From contig NZ_FOQY01000031.1 in assembly GCF_900113865.1 (NCBI RefSeq), positions 48,690-112,689 on the forward strand: a DNA stretch of 64,000 nucleotides, given 5' to 3'. A program made the translations under genes and the position numbers. This stretch comes from Streptosporangium canum. Lineage in GTDB: Bacteria; Actinomycetota; Actinomycetes; Streptosporangiales; Streptosporangiaceae. A model generated the notes under the pieces. It saw only the letters and a program-made list of their open reading frames with translations. It was not told the DNA's origin and searched no databases. How positions within the stretch are numbered: position 1 is the stretch's first letter; the number at the start of each line of letters is the position of its first letter. Of this stretch, positions 7,091 through 15,791 are shown one piece after another.

Positions 7091-9487
7091 ATGAGTGAGA
7101 GCTTGATCCTCCCGGTTCTTCCGCTCGACGACGAGGTCGTGCTGCCGGGCATGGTGGTTCCCCTGGACCTGTCCGAGAACGAGATCCGGGCCGCGATCGA
7201 CGCGGCGCAGGCTCTCGCTGACAACAAGCCAGAGGTGTTGCTCGTTCCCCGGATCGACGGGCGATACGGTTCCGTCGGGGTCCGGGCGGTAGTCGAGCAG
7301 GTGGGCAGGCTGCCCGGTGGCGAGCCGGCCGCCGTGGTGCGCGGTGTCGACCGGGTCCGCGTGGGTTCCGGCACGACCGGCCCCGGCGCGGCCCTCTGGG
7401 TGCAGGCCACCCTGGTCGAGGCCGTCCAGGTGGACGAGCGCGCCGAGGAGCTGGCCAAGCAGTACAAGGCGCTGTCCACCACCATCCTGCAGAAGCGGGG
7501 CGCCTGGCAGGTCGTCGACGCGGTCAACCAGATGGACGACCCGTCGGTCCTCGCCGACAGCTCCGGCTACGCCCCCTGGCTGAGCACCCAGCGCAAGGCC
7601 GAGATCCTTGAGACCGCCGACCCGGCCGACCGGCTCTCGATGCTGGTCGAGTGGGCGCGCGAGCACCTCGCCGAGCTCGACGTGGCCGAGACGATCCGCA
7701 AGGACGTCCAGGAGGGCATGGAGAAGCAGCAGCGGGAGTTCCTGCTCCGCCAGCAGCTCGCCGCGGTCCGCAAGGAGCTGTCCGAGCTCAACGGCACCTC
7801 CCCGGAGACCGAGGAGGAGGACTACCGCGCCCGCGTCGAGGCCGCCGACCTGCCCGCGAAGGTGCGCGAGGCCGCGCTCAAGGAGGTCGACAAGCTGGAG
7901 CGGACCTCCGACCAGTCCCCCGAGACCGGCTGGATCCGCACCTGGCTCGACACCGTCCTCGACATCCCGTGGAACGTGTACACCGAGGAGCGTCGTGCCG
8001 AAGGCGCGCCGAACGGCACTGTCGACATCGCCGCGGCCCGTGCCGTCCTCGACGCCGACCACACCGGCCTCGACGACGTCAAGGACCGCATCATCGAATA
8101 CCTCGCCGTCCGCGGGCGCCGGGCCGAGAAGGGCCTCGGCGTGGTCGGCGGGCGCCGCAGCGGCGCCGTGCTCGCGCTGGCCGGCCCTCCCGGCGTCGGC
8201 AAGACCTCGCTGGGCGAGTCCGTCGCCCGCGCGATGGGCCGCAAGTTCGTCCGCGTCGCCCTCGGCGGCGTCCGCGACGAGGCCGAGATCCGGGGCCACC
8301 GGCGCACCTACGTCGGCGCCCAGTCCGGCCGGATCGTCCGGGCCGTCCGCGAGGCCGGCTCGATGAACCCGGTCGTGCTGCTCGACGAGGTCGACAAGGT
8401 CGGCTCCGACTACCGGGGCGACCCGACGGCCGCGCTGCTGGAGGTGCTCGACCCCGCGCAGAACCACACCTTCCGCGACCACTACCTGGAGGTCGAGCTC
8501 GACCTCAGCGACGTGCTGTTCCTGGCGACCGCCAACGTGCTGGAGTCCATCCCCGGCCCGCTGCTGGACCGCATGGAGATCGTGACGCTCGACGGCTACA
8601 CCGAGGACGAGAAGGTCGCGATCGCCCGTGACCACCTGCTCCCGCGCCAGCTCGACAAGGCCGGCCTCACCGCCGAGGACGTCACCGTCGAGGAGGACGC
8701 GCTGCGCAGGCTGGCGGGCGAGTACACCCGGGAGGCCGGCGTCCGGTCCCTGGAGCGCTCGATCGCCAGGATCCTGCGCAAGGTGACCGCCAACGTCGCG
8801 CTCGGCGAGGGCGAGCTGCCCGTGACCGTCGGGGACCTGGTCCCCTACCTCGGCCGCCCGCGCCACGTGCCGGAGTCCTCGCTGCCGGAGTCCCGCCAGC
8901 GTACGGCGGTGCCCGGGGTGGCCACCGGCCTCGCGGTCACCGGTGCCGGCGGTGACGTCCTCTACGTGGAGGCGTCGCTGGCGGACCCGGAGACCGGCGA
9001 CACCGGCCTGACCCTGACCGGTCAGCTCGGCGACGTCATGAAGGAGTCGGCCAAGATCGCCCTGTCCTACCTGCGTTCGCGCGGCGCGGAGCTGGAGCTG
9101 CCCGTGGCGTCCCTCAAGGACCGCTCGGTGCACATCCACTTCCCCGCGGGCGCGGTCCCCAAGGACGGTCCGTCCGCCGGCGTCACCCTGACCACGGCCC
9201 TGGCCTCGCTGCTGTCGGGCCGGCCGGTCAGGAACGACGTGGCCATGACCGGTGAGGTCTCCCTCACCGGCCGGGTGCTCCCGATCGGCGGGGTCAAGCA
9301 GAAGCTGCTGGCCGCCCACCGGGCGGGCATCACCACCGTGCTGATCCCGGCCCGCAACGAGCCCGACCTGGACGACGTGCCCGAGGCCGTCCGCGGCGAG
9401 CTCACCGTCCACGTGGTGAGCGACGTGCGCGAGGTCCTGGAGATCGCGCTCACCCCGGCCAAGGTCGCCGAACGCGCCGTGGCCTGA
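7091..9487 (+). CDS. lon: ATP-dependent Lon protease (endopeptidase La)
   Basis: A 798-residue Lon protease. The N-terminal substrate-recognition domain covers residues 1 to about 200. The AAA+ domain has Walker A GPPGVGKT at 365-372 and Walker B VVLLDEVDK. The C-terminal protease domain has the Ser695-Lys738 dyad in PKDGPSAG and GVKQKLLAAH; their spacing of 43 matches E. coli Lon. It degrades misfolded and regulatory proteins in the cytoplasm. I chose the ATG at 7091 (MSESLILPVLPLDDEVVLPG) because it has a GGAG site and the upstream ATG would include the HAIR operator. Heat-shock control through HspR is likely. Confidence 0.97.
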   Translation: MSESLILPVLPLDDEVVLPGMVVPLDLSENEIRAAIDAAQALADNKPEVLLVPRIDGRYGSVGVRAVVEQVGRLPGGEPAAVVRGVDRVRVGSGTTGPGAALWVQATLVEAVQVDERAEELAKQYKALSTTILQKRGAWQVVDAVNQMDDPSVLADSSGYAPWLSTQRKAEILETADPADRLSMLVEWAREHLAELDVAETIRKDVQEGMEKQQREFLLRQQLAAVRKELSELNGTSPETEEEDYRARVEAADLPAKVREAALKEVDKLERTSDQSPETGWIRTWLDTVLDIPWNVYTEERRAEGAPNGTVDIAAARAVLDADHTGLDDVKDRIIEYLAVRGRRAEKGLGVVGGRRSGAVLALAGPPGVGKTSLGESVARAMGRKFVRVALGGVRDEAEIRGHRRTYVGAQSGRIVRAVREAGSMNPVVLLDEVDKVGSDYRGDPTAALLEVLDPAQNHTFRDHYLEVELDLSDVLFLATANVLESIPGPLLDRMEIVTLDGYTEDEKVAIARDHLLPRQLDKAGLTAEDVTVEEDALRRLAGEYTREAGVRSLERSIARILRKVTANVALGEGELPVTVGDLVPYLGRPRHVPESSLPESRQRTAVPGVATGLAVTGAGGDVLYVEASLADPETGDTGLTLTGQLGDVMKESAKIALSYLRSRGAELELPVASLKDRSVHIHFPAGAVPKDGPSAGVTLTTALASLLSGRPVRNDVAMTGEVSLTGRVLPIGGVKQKLLAAHRAGITTVLIPARNEPDLDDVPEAVRGELTVHVVSDVREVLEIALTPAKVAERAVA

Positions 9488-9505
9488 CCTCTCTCCTGGT
9501 CTCCT

Positions 9506-9539
9506 GGACGGCCCGCTCTCCCCGGAGGGCGGGCCGTCC
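9506..9539 (+). terminator. Hairpin terminator after lon
   Basis: GGACGGCCCGC (9506-9516) pairs perfectly with GCGGGCCGTCC (9529-9539), starting 19 bases after the lon stop. There is no T-run. Confidence 0.6.
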
Positions 9540-9601
9540 GCCGTCCCGGAAGGCTGGTCCCATCCACCTGACCGGCCCAAACACGCACGGCGGACATATA
9601 T

Positions 9602-9639
9602 GGGTAAATCATCAAGTCGATTGACCGAATGATTCACCC
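9602..9639 (+). promoter_or_regulatory. 11-base inverted repeat upstream of the fic gene
   Basis: GGGTAAATCAT (9602-9612) and ATGATTCACCC (9629-9639) match as a dyad at ten of eleven positions. The surrounding DNA is AT-rich for this window, as expected of a promoter. It lies just before the likely fic start at 9656 and includes the alternative upstream ATG. Confidence 0.45.
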
Positions 9640-9655
9640 ATGCTGTCATGAGTGC

Positions 9656-10789
9656 ATGCTGTACGACACGCCTCGGCTCGAGGCCATGGACGAGATGGTG
9701 CTCGGCGAGATCGAGGAGATGCGGCGCGACCTGAAGTACCGCCTGGCGGAGACGCACCGCTGGGACGGCCAGTTGCGGCGGCAGCTCCAGGCGCGGGCGA
9801 TCCAGGGGTCGAACTCCATCGAGGGCTACCGGGCCAGCGTCGAGGACATCGAGTCGATCATGTCCGGCGAGGATCCGCTGGAGACCTCCGCCGGAGTGGC
9901 CCGGGAGATCGCCGGATACCAGCAGGCGCTGACCTATATCCGGCTTCTGTCGCGAACGCCGGTGTTCGAGTTCGACACCGGTCTGCTCCACGCGCTCAAC
10001 TTCATGATGATCGGGCATCACGTGGACAAGACTCCGGGCACGGTACGGCCCGGCGGCATCTACATCCGCAACTCCGCGACGGGCGAGGTCGTCTACGAGG
10101 GCCCGGACGCAGAGGAGGTGCCGGAACTACTGGGCGAGCTGGTCGACTGGCTCAACTCGGGCGACCTCGGCGCGCCGAGCTACGTGCGGGCGGCGATGGC
10201 CCACTTCAACCTGGTGAGCATCCACCCGTGGCGGGACGGCAACGGCCGGATGTCGCGCGCGCTGCAGACACTCGTGCTCGGCAGGGATCAGATCACCACC
10301 CCGGAGTTCTCCTCGATCGAGGAGTGGCTCGGAAGCATGGAGAACACGGTCGACTACTACCGGGTGCTGAGCGCGCGCGGCAGACGGAACTGGAGCCCGA
10401 ACGGGGACACGCTCCACTGGGTGCGCTTCTGCCTGCGCGCTCACCACATGCAGGCCCAGCAGGTCCGGCGGCGCCTGTCGGAGGCGGGGGAGGTGTGGAT
10501 GCTGCTGGAGGGGCAGATCGACGCCGAGGGGCTGAACGCGCGGACCGTGTCGGCGCTCTACGAGGTGTTCGTCAACAGGCGGCTGCGCCGTACCCGATAC
10601 CAGACGGACGAGTCGCTCAGCCAGGGGCAGGCGGCCAGGGATCTGCGTGATCTCGCGGCCAGGGGCTGGCTGCGGCCGTACGGGGAGACCAAGGGGCGCT
10701 TCTACGCGCCCGGTCCCAGGATGCAGGAGATCAAGGACGAGTTCGCCGCGCGGGTGACTCCGCTGCGCGACCCCTACCGGCGGGACTGA
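9656..10789 (+). CDS. Fic domain protein (AMP/nucleotidyl transferase) with inhibitory motif
   Basis: A 377-residue Fic protein, a family that transfers AMP (or another nucleotide-derived group) to target proteins. The active-site motif is HPWRDGNGRMSR with His190. An N-terminal inhibitory motif, S52-N-S-I-E56-G57, marks a class II (self-inhibited) Fic protein in which the Glu blocks ATP. The C-terminal third holds a winged-helix-like region. I prefer the ATG at 9656 (MLYDTPRLEAMDE), which matches the usual start of this subfamily; the ATG at 9629 is inside an inverted repeat. No clear ribosome site is seen, so a leaderless transcript is possible. No antitoxin gene is adjacent. Confidence 0.9.
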   Translation: MLYDTPRLEAMDEMVLGEIEEMRRDLKYRLAETHRWDGQLRRQLQARAIQGSNSIEGYRASVEDIESIMSGEDPLETSAGVAREIAGYQQALTYIRLLSRTPVFEFDTGLLHALNFMMIGHHVDKTPGTVRPGGIYIRNSATGEVVYEGPDAEEVPELLGELVDWLNSGDLGAPSYVRAAMAHFNLVSIHPWRDGNGRMSRALQTLVLGRDQITTPEFSSIEEWLGSMENTVDYYRVLSARGRRNWSPNGDTLHWVRFCLRAHHMQAQQVRRRLSEAGEVWMLLEGQIDAEGLNARTVSALYEVFVNRRLRRTRYQTDESLSQGQAARDLRDLAARGWLRPYGETKGRFYAPGPRMQEIKDEFAARVTPLRDPYRRD

Positions 10790-10809
10790 TCCCACCGGCA
10801 GGGAGCCGG

Positions 10810-10825
10810 GGTGACTGAGATCACA
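10810..10825 (+). promoter_or_regulatory. CRP-like site upstream of metNIQ
   Basis: GTGACTGAGATCAC at 10811-10824 is an exact GTGA-N6-TCAC dyad, the core of CRP/FNR-family sites, with an A after it. It lies about 340 bases before metN and upstream of the structured leader. Occupancy is inferred. Confidence 0.4.
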
Positions 10826-10940
10826 TAACGTGTCGGGAATTGGGGTAAGCGGGACTCGCGTTGAGGCAGACGTGAACGTGAGCGTGGCACAGCAGGCCGG
10901 CATGTCCCCGCAGAGGTGGGGCACGTGTTGTGGTGCGCGC

Positions 10941-10985
10941 ATGTGTGGGATGCCCGGCATGCGCCGCATCCACGCCGTGCGCTGA
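10941..10985 (+). CDS. Possible Met-rich leader peptide of metNIQ
   Basis: A 14-codon frame reading MCGMPGMRRIHAVR, with three Met codons among its first seven. It lies in the roughly 330-base leader of a methionine transporter operon and overlaps possible hairpins: GCGCATG pairs with CATGCGC, and GTGGGATGC can pair with GCATCCAC. A Met-poor cell would stall a ribosome here. There is no strong Shine-Dalgarno site, and conservation cannot be judged from one sequence, so this is a hypothesis. Confidence 0.35.
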   Translation: MCGMPGMRRIHAVR

Positions 10986-11026
10986 ACTCCGACCCCGCCC
11001 GTTCCCTTCACGAAGGCTCCGAGACC

Positions 11027-11098
11027 ATGACCTGCCCCGCGGACGATCTCGTCCTGCGCCGTCTGAGCCATCTCCCCTTTCACCCCGGCACGCGCTAG
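11027..11098 (+). CDS. Possible second small leader ORF before metN
   Basis: A 23-residue frame (MTCPADDLVLRRLSH...) with a GAAGG site ten bases upstream, ending 54 bases before metN. The LVxRR stretch loosely recalls the short leader peptides found before sulfur and cofactor genes in actinobacteria. Whether it is translated is unknown. The 10790-11152 spacer holds no other gene. Confidence 0.35.
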   Translation: MTCPADDLVLRRLSHLPFHPGTR

Positions 11099-11152
11099 CC
11101 CTTCCCCCGCCCGGAGTCTTTTCGACGATCTGTCTGATGTTGGGGAACAGCT

Positions 11153-12115
11153 GTGATTGATGTGTCAGGCCTGCGAAAGGTCTATCGAGATCGGGACCGC
11201 GAGGTGGTCGCCATCGACGGCGTCGACCTCCATGTCCGCGAAGGTGAGATCTTCGGCGTGCTCGGGCAGAGCGGCGCCGGCAAGAGCACGCTGCTGCGCT
11301 GTGTGAACCTGCTGGAGCGGCCCACCGAGGGCACCGTCACCGTGGCGGGGCAGGAGCTGACCGCGCTGGGGCAGAGCGAGCTGCGCAGGGCCCGGCAGCG
11401 GATCGGGATGATCCACCAGCATTTCGCGCTGCTGTCCTCCCGCACGGTCGCCGGGAACGTCGCGTTCCCGCTTGAGGTCATGGGGATCGGGAAGGCCGAC
11501 CGCGCCAGGCGCGTCGCCGAGTTGCTGGAGCTGGTCGGCCTGGCGGACAAGGCCAGGGCGCACCCCGCGCAGCTGTCCGGCGGGCAGAAGCAGCGGGTCG
11601 GCATCGCCCGCGCGCTGGCCGGCAACCCCGCGGTGCTGCTGTCGGACGAGGCCACCTCGGCGCTCGACCCGGGCACCACGCAGTCGATCCTGGCCCTGCT
11701 CAAGAGCCTGAACCGGGAGCTCGGCCTGACCATCCTGCTGATCACCCACGAGATGAACGTCGTCAAGTCGATCTGCGACTCGGCCGCCATCATGCGCGAC
11801 GGCCTGGTTGAGGAGTCCGGGGCCATCCCGGAGTTGATCGCCACGCCGGGATCCCGGCTCACCGCGGAGCTGTTCCCCCTCCCCGCGCCGGACCCCGGCA
11901 GCGTCACGATCACCTTCACCGGGCAGGCCGACGAGCCCGTGGTGTCGGAGGTGGTCCGCAAGTTCGACGTGGACGTCAACATCCTCGGCGGTGCGCTGGA
12001 GCAGGTGGCCGGCGTCTCCGCCGGCCGCCTGCGCCTGCGCCTCACCGGCGCCGAGCGCGCCGCCGCCCTCGCCTACCTGTCCGGGCGCGGCCTGCTGGTG
12101 GAGGAGAGCCCGTGA
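11153..12115 (+). CDS. metN: Methionine ABC transporter ATP-binding protein
   Basis: A 320-residue ATPase of the MetNIQ importer for methionine. Walker A is GQSGAGKS at residues 38-45, the signature LSGGQKQRVGIARAL near 143, Walker B VLLSDEATSALDP, and the switch His in LLITHEMN. From about residue 245 there is an extra NIL domain, which in E. coli MetN binds methionine and shuts the transporter down. The start is GTG (GTGATTGATGTG) behind GGGGAA. It heads the operon with metI and metQ. Confidence 0.95.
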   Translation: MIDVSGLRKVYRDRDREVVAIDGVDLHVREGEIFGVLGQSGAGKSTLLRCVNLLERPTEGTVTVAGQELTALGQSELRRARQRIGMIHQHFALLSSRTVAGNVAFPLEVMGIGKADRARRVAELLELVGLADKARAHPAQLSGGQKQRVGIARALAGNPAVLLSDEATSALDPGTTQSILALLKSLNRELGLTILLITHEMNVVKSICDSAAIMRDGLVEESGAIPELIATPGSRLTAELFPLPAPDPGSVTITFTGQADEPVVSEVVRKFDVDVNILGGALEQVAGVSAGRLRLRLTGAERAAALAYLSGRGLLVEESP

Positions 12116-12170
12116 GCGAGCGCACCGGCAGACACGGCACCGAAGGACCGCGGCCGACGGAGGATGACGC

Positions 12171-12827
12171 ATGACGTGGGATGAGATGACCCCCCTGCTG
12201 TGGGAGTCGACCTGGCAGACCGCCCAGATGGTCGCCTGGTCCACCCTGTTCACCGTGCTGATCGGGCTGCCGCTCGGCGTGGCGCTGGTCGTCACCGACC
12301 GGGACGGCCTGTTCCCGTCGTGGACCCTGAACCGGGTGCTCGGGCTGGTCGTCAACATCGGCCGCTCCCTGCCGTTCATCGTCCTGATGATCGCGGTCAT
12401 CCCGCTGACCAGGCTGATCGTGGGCACGACCATCGGCACCGTCGCCTCGGTGGTGCCCCTCACCCTCGGCGCCGCGCCGTTCTTCGCCCGGCTGGTGGAG
12501 ACCGCGCTGCGCGAGGTCGGCCGGGACAAGGTGCAGGCCGCTCAGGCCATGGGGGCCGGCGGGAGCACCGTCGTCGGCAAGGTCCTGCTGCCCGAGGCGA
12601 TGGCGGGCCTGGTCGCGGGGCTCACCGTGACCGTGGTCGCGCTGATCTCCTACTCGGCGATGGCCGGGGCGATCGGCGGCGGCGGTCTCGGCGACCTGGC
12701 CATCCGCTACGGCTACCAGCGCTTCGAGACCACGCTCATGGTGGTCACCGTCGTCGTGCTGATCGTCATCGTCCAGCTCGTGCAGACCCTGGGCGACACC
12801 GTCGCCCGCCGTCTCACGCGTCACTGA
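12171..12827 (+). CDS. metI: Methionine ABC transporter permease
   Basis: A 218-residue permease with about five membrane helices. The EAA loop that docks on MetN is seen as DKVQAAQAMGAGG followed by VLLPEA. The start has a strong GGAGGA site. It lies 55 bases after metN and 75 bases before metQ; the D-methionine transporter order N-I-Q is complete. Confidence 0.95.
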   Translation: MTWDEMTPLLWESTWQTAQMVAWSTLFTVLIGLPLGVALVVTDRDGLFPSWTLNRVLGLVVNIGRSLPFIVLMIAVIPLTRLIVGTTIGTVASVVPLTLGAAPFFARLVETALREVGRDKVQAAQAMGAGGSTVVGKVLLPEAMAGLVAGLTVTVVALISYSAMAGAIGGGGLGDLAIRYGYQRFETTLMVVTVVVLIVIVQLVQTLGDTVARRLTRH

Positions 12828-12902
12828 CCCCTTTCCTCCCTCCCCCCGGGATCCCGCCACAAGCGGGTGCCTGTGATCTTCCACGCCCAAAAGGAGCACA
12901 CC

Positions 12903-13736
12903 ATGCGTAAATTCATAGGAATCGCATCCGCGATCACCGCTCTGGCCCTCACCCTGACGGCCTGCGGCTCGACCGAGCCGACCACGGCCGGCGCCGGCAC
13001 GACCTCCGCCACGGAGGTGCTCAAGGTCGGTGCGAGCCCGGTCCCGCACGCCCAGATCCTGAAGTTCGTCAAGGACAAGCTCGCCGCCAAGGAGGGCCTG
13101 AACCTGGAGATCGTCGAGTTCACCGACTACGTCCAGCCGAACGTGCAGCTCAACGACGGCCAGCTCGGCGCCAACTACTTCCAGCACAAGCCGTACCTGG
13201 AGGACTTCAACGCCTCCAAGGGCACCAAGCTGAGCTTCGTGCAGCCGGTCCACCTGGAGCCGCTGGGTCTGTACTCCAAGAAGGTCACCGACGTCGCCGG
13301 GCTGGCCGCCAACGCGACCGTCGCCGTGCCGAACGACGCCACCAACCTGGGGCGGTCGCTGAAGCTGCTCGCCGACAACGGCCTGGTCACCCTGAAGGAC
13401 GGGGTCGGCACCGCGGCCACCGAGCGCGACGTGACCGGCAACCCCAAGAACCTGAAGTTCCAGCCACTGGAGGCCGCCCAGCTGCCCCGTTCGCTGGAGG
13501 ACGTGGACGCGGCCGTCATCAACGGCAACTACGCCCTCGAGGCCGGTCTCAAGCCGGCCGAGAACGCGCTGGTGCTGGAGAAGGCCGAGGGCAACCCCTA
13601 CGCCAACGGCCTGGTGGTGGCCGCCGGCAGCGAGCAGGACCCCCGCGTGGTCAAGCTCGCCAAGCTGCTCGCCGGCCCCGAGGTGAAGCAGTTCATCGAG
13701 CAGACCTACCAGGGAGCCGTCATCCCCGCCTCCTGA
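12903..13736 (+). CDS. metQ: Methionine-binding lipoprotein
   Basis: A 277-residue NlpA-family lipoprotein, the substrate-binding part of MetNIQ, held on the outer face of the membrane. The lipobox ends at Cys21 in LTLTACGS. The mature part has the family stretches VGASPVPHAQIL, FTDYVQPN, ANYFQHKPYL and INGNYALEAG. I chose the ATG at 12903, with AAGGAG just upstream; the longer frame has no signal peptide start. It ends the operon; a small CCGGCC-GGA-GGCCGG hairpin near 13764 could terminate it. Confidence 0.95.
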   Translation: MRKFIGIASAITALALTLTACGSTEPTTAGAGTTSATEVLKVGASPVPHAQILKFVKDKLAAKEGLNLEIVEFTDYVQPNVQLNDGQLGANYFQHKPYLEDFNASKGTKLSFVQPVHLEPLGLYSKKVTDVAGLAANATVAVPNDATNLGRSLKLLADNGLVTLKDGVGTAATERDVTGNPKNLKFQPLEAAQLPRSLEDVDAAVINGNYALEAGLKPAENALVLEKAEGNPYANGLVVAAGSEQDPRVVKLAKLLAGPEVKQFIEQTYQGAVIPAS

Positions 13737-13779
13737 GGGCTGTTCCGAGGTGTGATCAGGTGGCCGGCCGGAGGCCGGG

Positions 13780-14445
13780 CTACCAGGTCGCCGGGCGGAT
13801 GAGACCGCTCTCGTAGGCGAAGACCACCACCTGTGCGCGGTCCCGCAGCCCCAGCTTCAGCAGGACCCGGCTGAAGTGCGTCTTCACGGTGGCTTCGGCC
13901 AGGTGCATCGCCGCGGCGACCTCGGCGTTGGACAGCCCGCGCGCCACCTGGACCAGCACCTCGTGCTCGCGGGAGGTGAGCAGTGCCAGCCGCTCGTCGC
14001 GCTCGGGAGCACCGGGCATGAGCTGGGGGGCGAACTTCTCCAGCAGGCGGCGGGTGATCCGCGGGGAGACCGCGGCGTCGCCCGCCGCCACGCTGCGGAT
14101 CGCGGCCAGCAGTTCCTCGGGCCGCGTGTTCTTCGGCAGGAAGCCCGAGGCCCCGGCCTTCAGCCCGGCGAAGGCGTACTCGTCCAGGTCGAAGGTGGTC
14201 AGGATGAGCACGCGCGAGCGCGGGGAGTCCCTGACTATCCTGCGGGTGGCCTCGATCCCGTCGACGCCGGGCATGCGTACGTCCATCAGCACGACGTCGG
14301 GACGGACCAGCCGGGCCGTCCGGGCGGCCTCGTCGCCGTCGCCCGCCTCGCCGGCCACCTCCATGTCCGGCTCGGCCTGGAACACCATGCGAAACGCCAT
14401 GCGCAGCAGCGACTCATCGTCGGCGATCAGCAGCCGGATCGTCAC
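13780..14445 (-). CDS. NarL/LuxR-type response regulator
   Basis: A 221-residue response regulator with Asp9/Asp10, phospho-acceptor Asp55 in VLMDVRMP, and a C-terminal LuxR domain (SREHEVLVQVARGLSN, MHLAEATVKTHF). The start is a GTG at 14445 that overlaps the stop of the kinase gene (GTGA), so the two are translationally coupled. It is convergent with metQ. It is a paralogue of the regulator at 4936-5592; target genes are unknown. Confidence 0.92.
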   Translation of the reverse strand: MTIRLLIADDESLLRMAFRMVFQAEPDMEVAGEAGDGDEAARTARLVRPDVVLMDVRMPGVDGIEATRRIVRDSPRSRVLILTTFDLDEYAFAGLKAGASGFLPKNTRPEELLAAIRSVAAGDAAVSPRITRRLLEKFAPQLMPGAPERDERLALLTSREHEVLVQVARGLSNAEVAAAMHLAEATVKTHFSRVLLKLGLRDRAQVVVFAYESGLIRPATW

Positions 14446-15617
14446 GCCGTGTCCTTCCCCGCCATGTCGCCGCCGATGTCGAGGCCGGCCGCCACCCGCC
14501 AGCCGCCGCCGGGCAGCGGACCGGCATGGAGGGTACCGCCGTAGGCGGCGACGCGCTCGCGCATGCCGACCAGGCCCCGCCCGCGGGCCTCTCCTGGCGC
14601 GGGCTCCGGGCGCCCGTCGTCGACGACCTCCACGGCGGCGCACCGCGGCGTCAGGCGGACCCGGACCTCGGCCGCCGCCCCGGGGGCGTGCTTGAGCGCG
14701 TTCGTCAGGGCCTCCTGGACCAGCCGGTAGACGGTGAGCTGGGCGGTGGCGGGGATCGCCGCCGGGTCACCGGTCACCTCCAGCCGGGTCGGCAGCCCGG
14801 CCGCGCGCATCCTGCCGGTGAGAGGGCCGAGCTGGGCGATCCCGGGCGCCGGCCGCAGCCGCGCGCCGGCCTTCCGGCAGGGCTCGTCGTGCTCGCCGGC
14901 GCCGAGGGAGCGTCGCATGTCGTCCAGGGCCTGCCGCCCGGTGGCCGCGATCTGCTCCACAGCGGCGGCCGCCTGCTCCGGCGCGCCGTGCCGTACGTAT
15001 GCCGCGCTGTCGGCCAGCGCCACCATGACCGACAGGTTGTGGGTGACGATGTCGTGCATGTCGCGGGTCATCCGGGCGCGTTCCTCGGCGACGGCGAGCC
15101 GTGCCCGCTGCTCGCGGTCGTGTTCCAGCGAGGTGACGTACGCCCGCCGGGCACGCGTCCACAGGCCCGTGGCGAGGGCGGCGGCGGCCATCGCGGTCAG
15201 CGCGGCCGCCGTGAACGGGAACTGGCCGGGCGGCGCCCATCGCGCCGCGGCCAGCAGCGCTCCGGCCTCCAGCGTGAGACCGGCCACCAGCGTCTGCCGC
15301 CCGGTGCAGCGCGCGCCGACGGTGCAGAGAGCGACCAGCAGCGCGGCGTCGGCGGGAAGCTGCACGCCGGCGACCCATTGGACCGCGGCCGCCGCCGTGA
15401 TCGCGTAGAACACCGTCAGCGGCGCGCGCCGCCGCCACACCAGGGGCGCCACCAGGGCCACCTGAAGCAGCAGCGGCCCCGGGTCGCCGGGTGCCGGCAC
15501 CCGGCCGGGCCCGAGCGTGGCAAGAAAGATCACGGCCGCCAGCAGCGCGTCGGCGGGCATGGACGGCCATCGCGTGGACGCTGCGAGGCAGGCCACCGGA
15601 CGGTCGCCGTGCTTCAT
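14442..15617 (-). CDS. Membrane sensor histidine kinase, HisKA_3 type
   Basis: A 391-residue DesK/NarX-type kinase. Four or five membrane helices occupy residues about 22-160, then the phospho-acceptor His188 in RMTRDMHDIVTHNLSV, and an ATPase domain with ALTNALKHAPG and RGLVGMRERV. I chose the ATG at 15617 (MKHGDRPVACLAA) because GGTGAG lies just upstream; the frame is open 19 codons farther. It is divergent from the secreted hydrolase gene at 15792, which is a plausible target. Confidence 0.9.
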   Translation of the reverse strand: MKHGDRPVACLAASTRWPSMPADALLAAVIFLATLGPGRVPAPGDPGPLLLQVALVAPLVWRRRAPLTVFYAITAAAAVQWVAGVQLPADAALLVALCTVGARCTGRQTLVAGLTLEAGALLAAARWAPPGQFPFTAAALTAMAAAALATGLWTRARRAYVTSLEHDREQRARLAVAEERARMTRDMHDIVTHNLSVMVALADSAAYVRHGAPEQAAAAVEQIAATGRQALDDMRRSLGAGEHDEPCRKAGARLRPAPGIAQLGPLTGRMRAAGLPTRLEVTGDPAAIPATAQLTVYRLVQEALTNALKHAPGAAAEVRVRLTPRCAAVEVVDDGRPEPAPGEARGRGLVGMRERVAAYGGTLHAGPLPGGGWRVAAGLDIGGDMAGKDTA

Positions 15618-15791
15618 GCCGCTCACCCTAGTTGTCCTGCGGGTTCGCTCCCCATCCTGCTTCAGGATGAACATCCGGGCCTGTCAGCCGGAAGTCGTAG
15701 GCGTGGATCAGCCGTACGCCGCTGGCCCGGGGCCGCGCCCCGCTGCCAGCCTCGTCGGACACCGGAATCCGCAGCTCGCAAGGGACCTCAC

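Noticed and set aside
7073..10021. Very long minus-strand frame (982 codons) opposite lon and fic
   Set aside because: It is an antisense shadow caused by GC-rich third positions; lon and Fic motifs on the plus strand are unmistakable and the shadow has no recognisable domain.
10790..11152. SAM-type riboswitch before metNIQ
   Set aside because: I could not find the conserved cores of SAM-I or SAM-IV (for example GGCAACC next to a matching stem). A covariance-model search would settle it.
14526..15791. Upstream extension of the hydrolase frame to 858 residues
   Set aside because: This part is antisense to the histidine kinase and lacks protein-like sequence; a signal peptide begins exactly at 15792.
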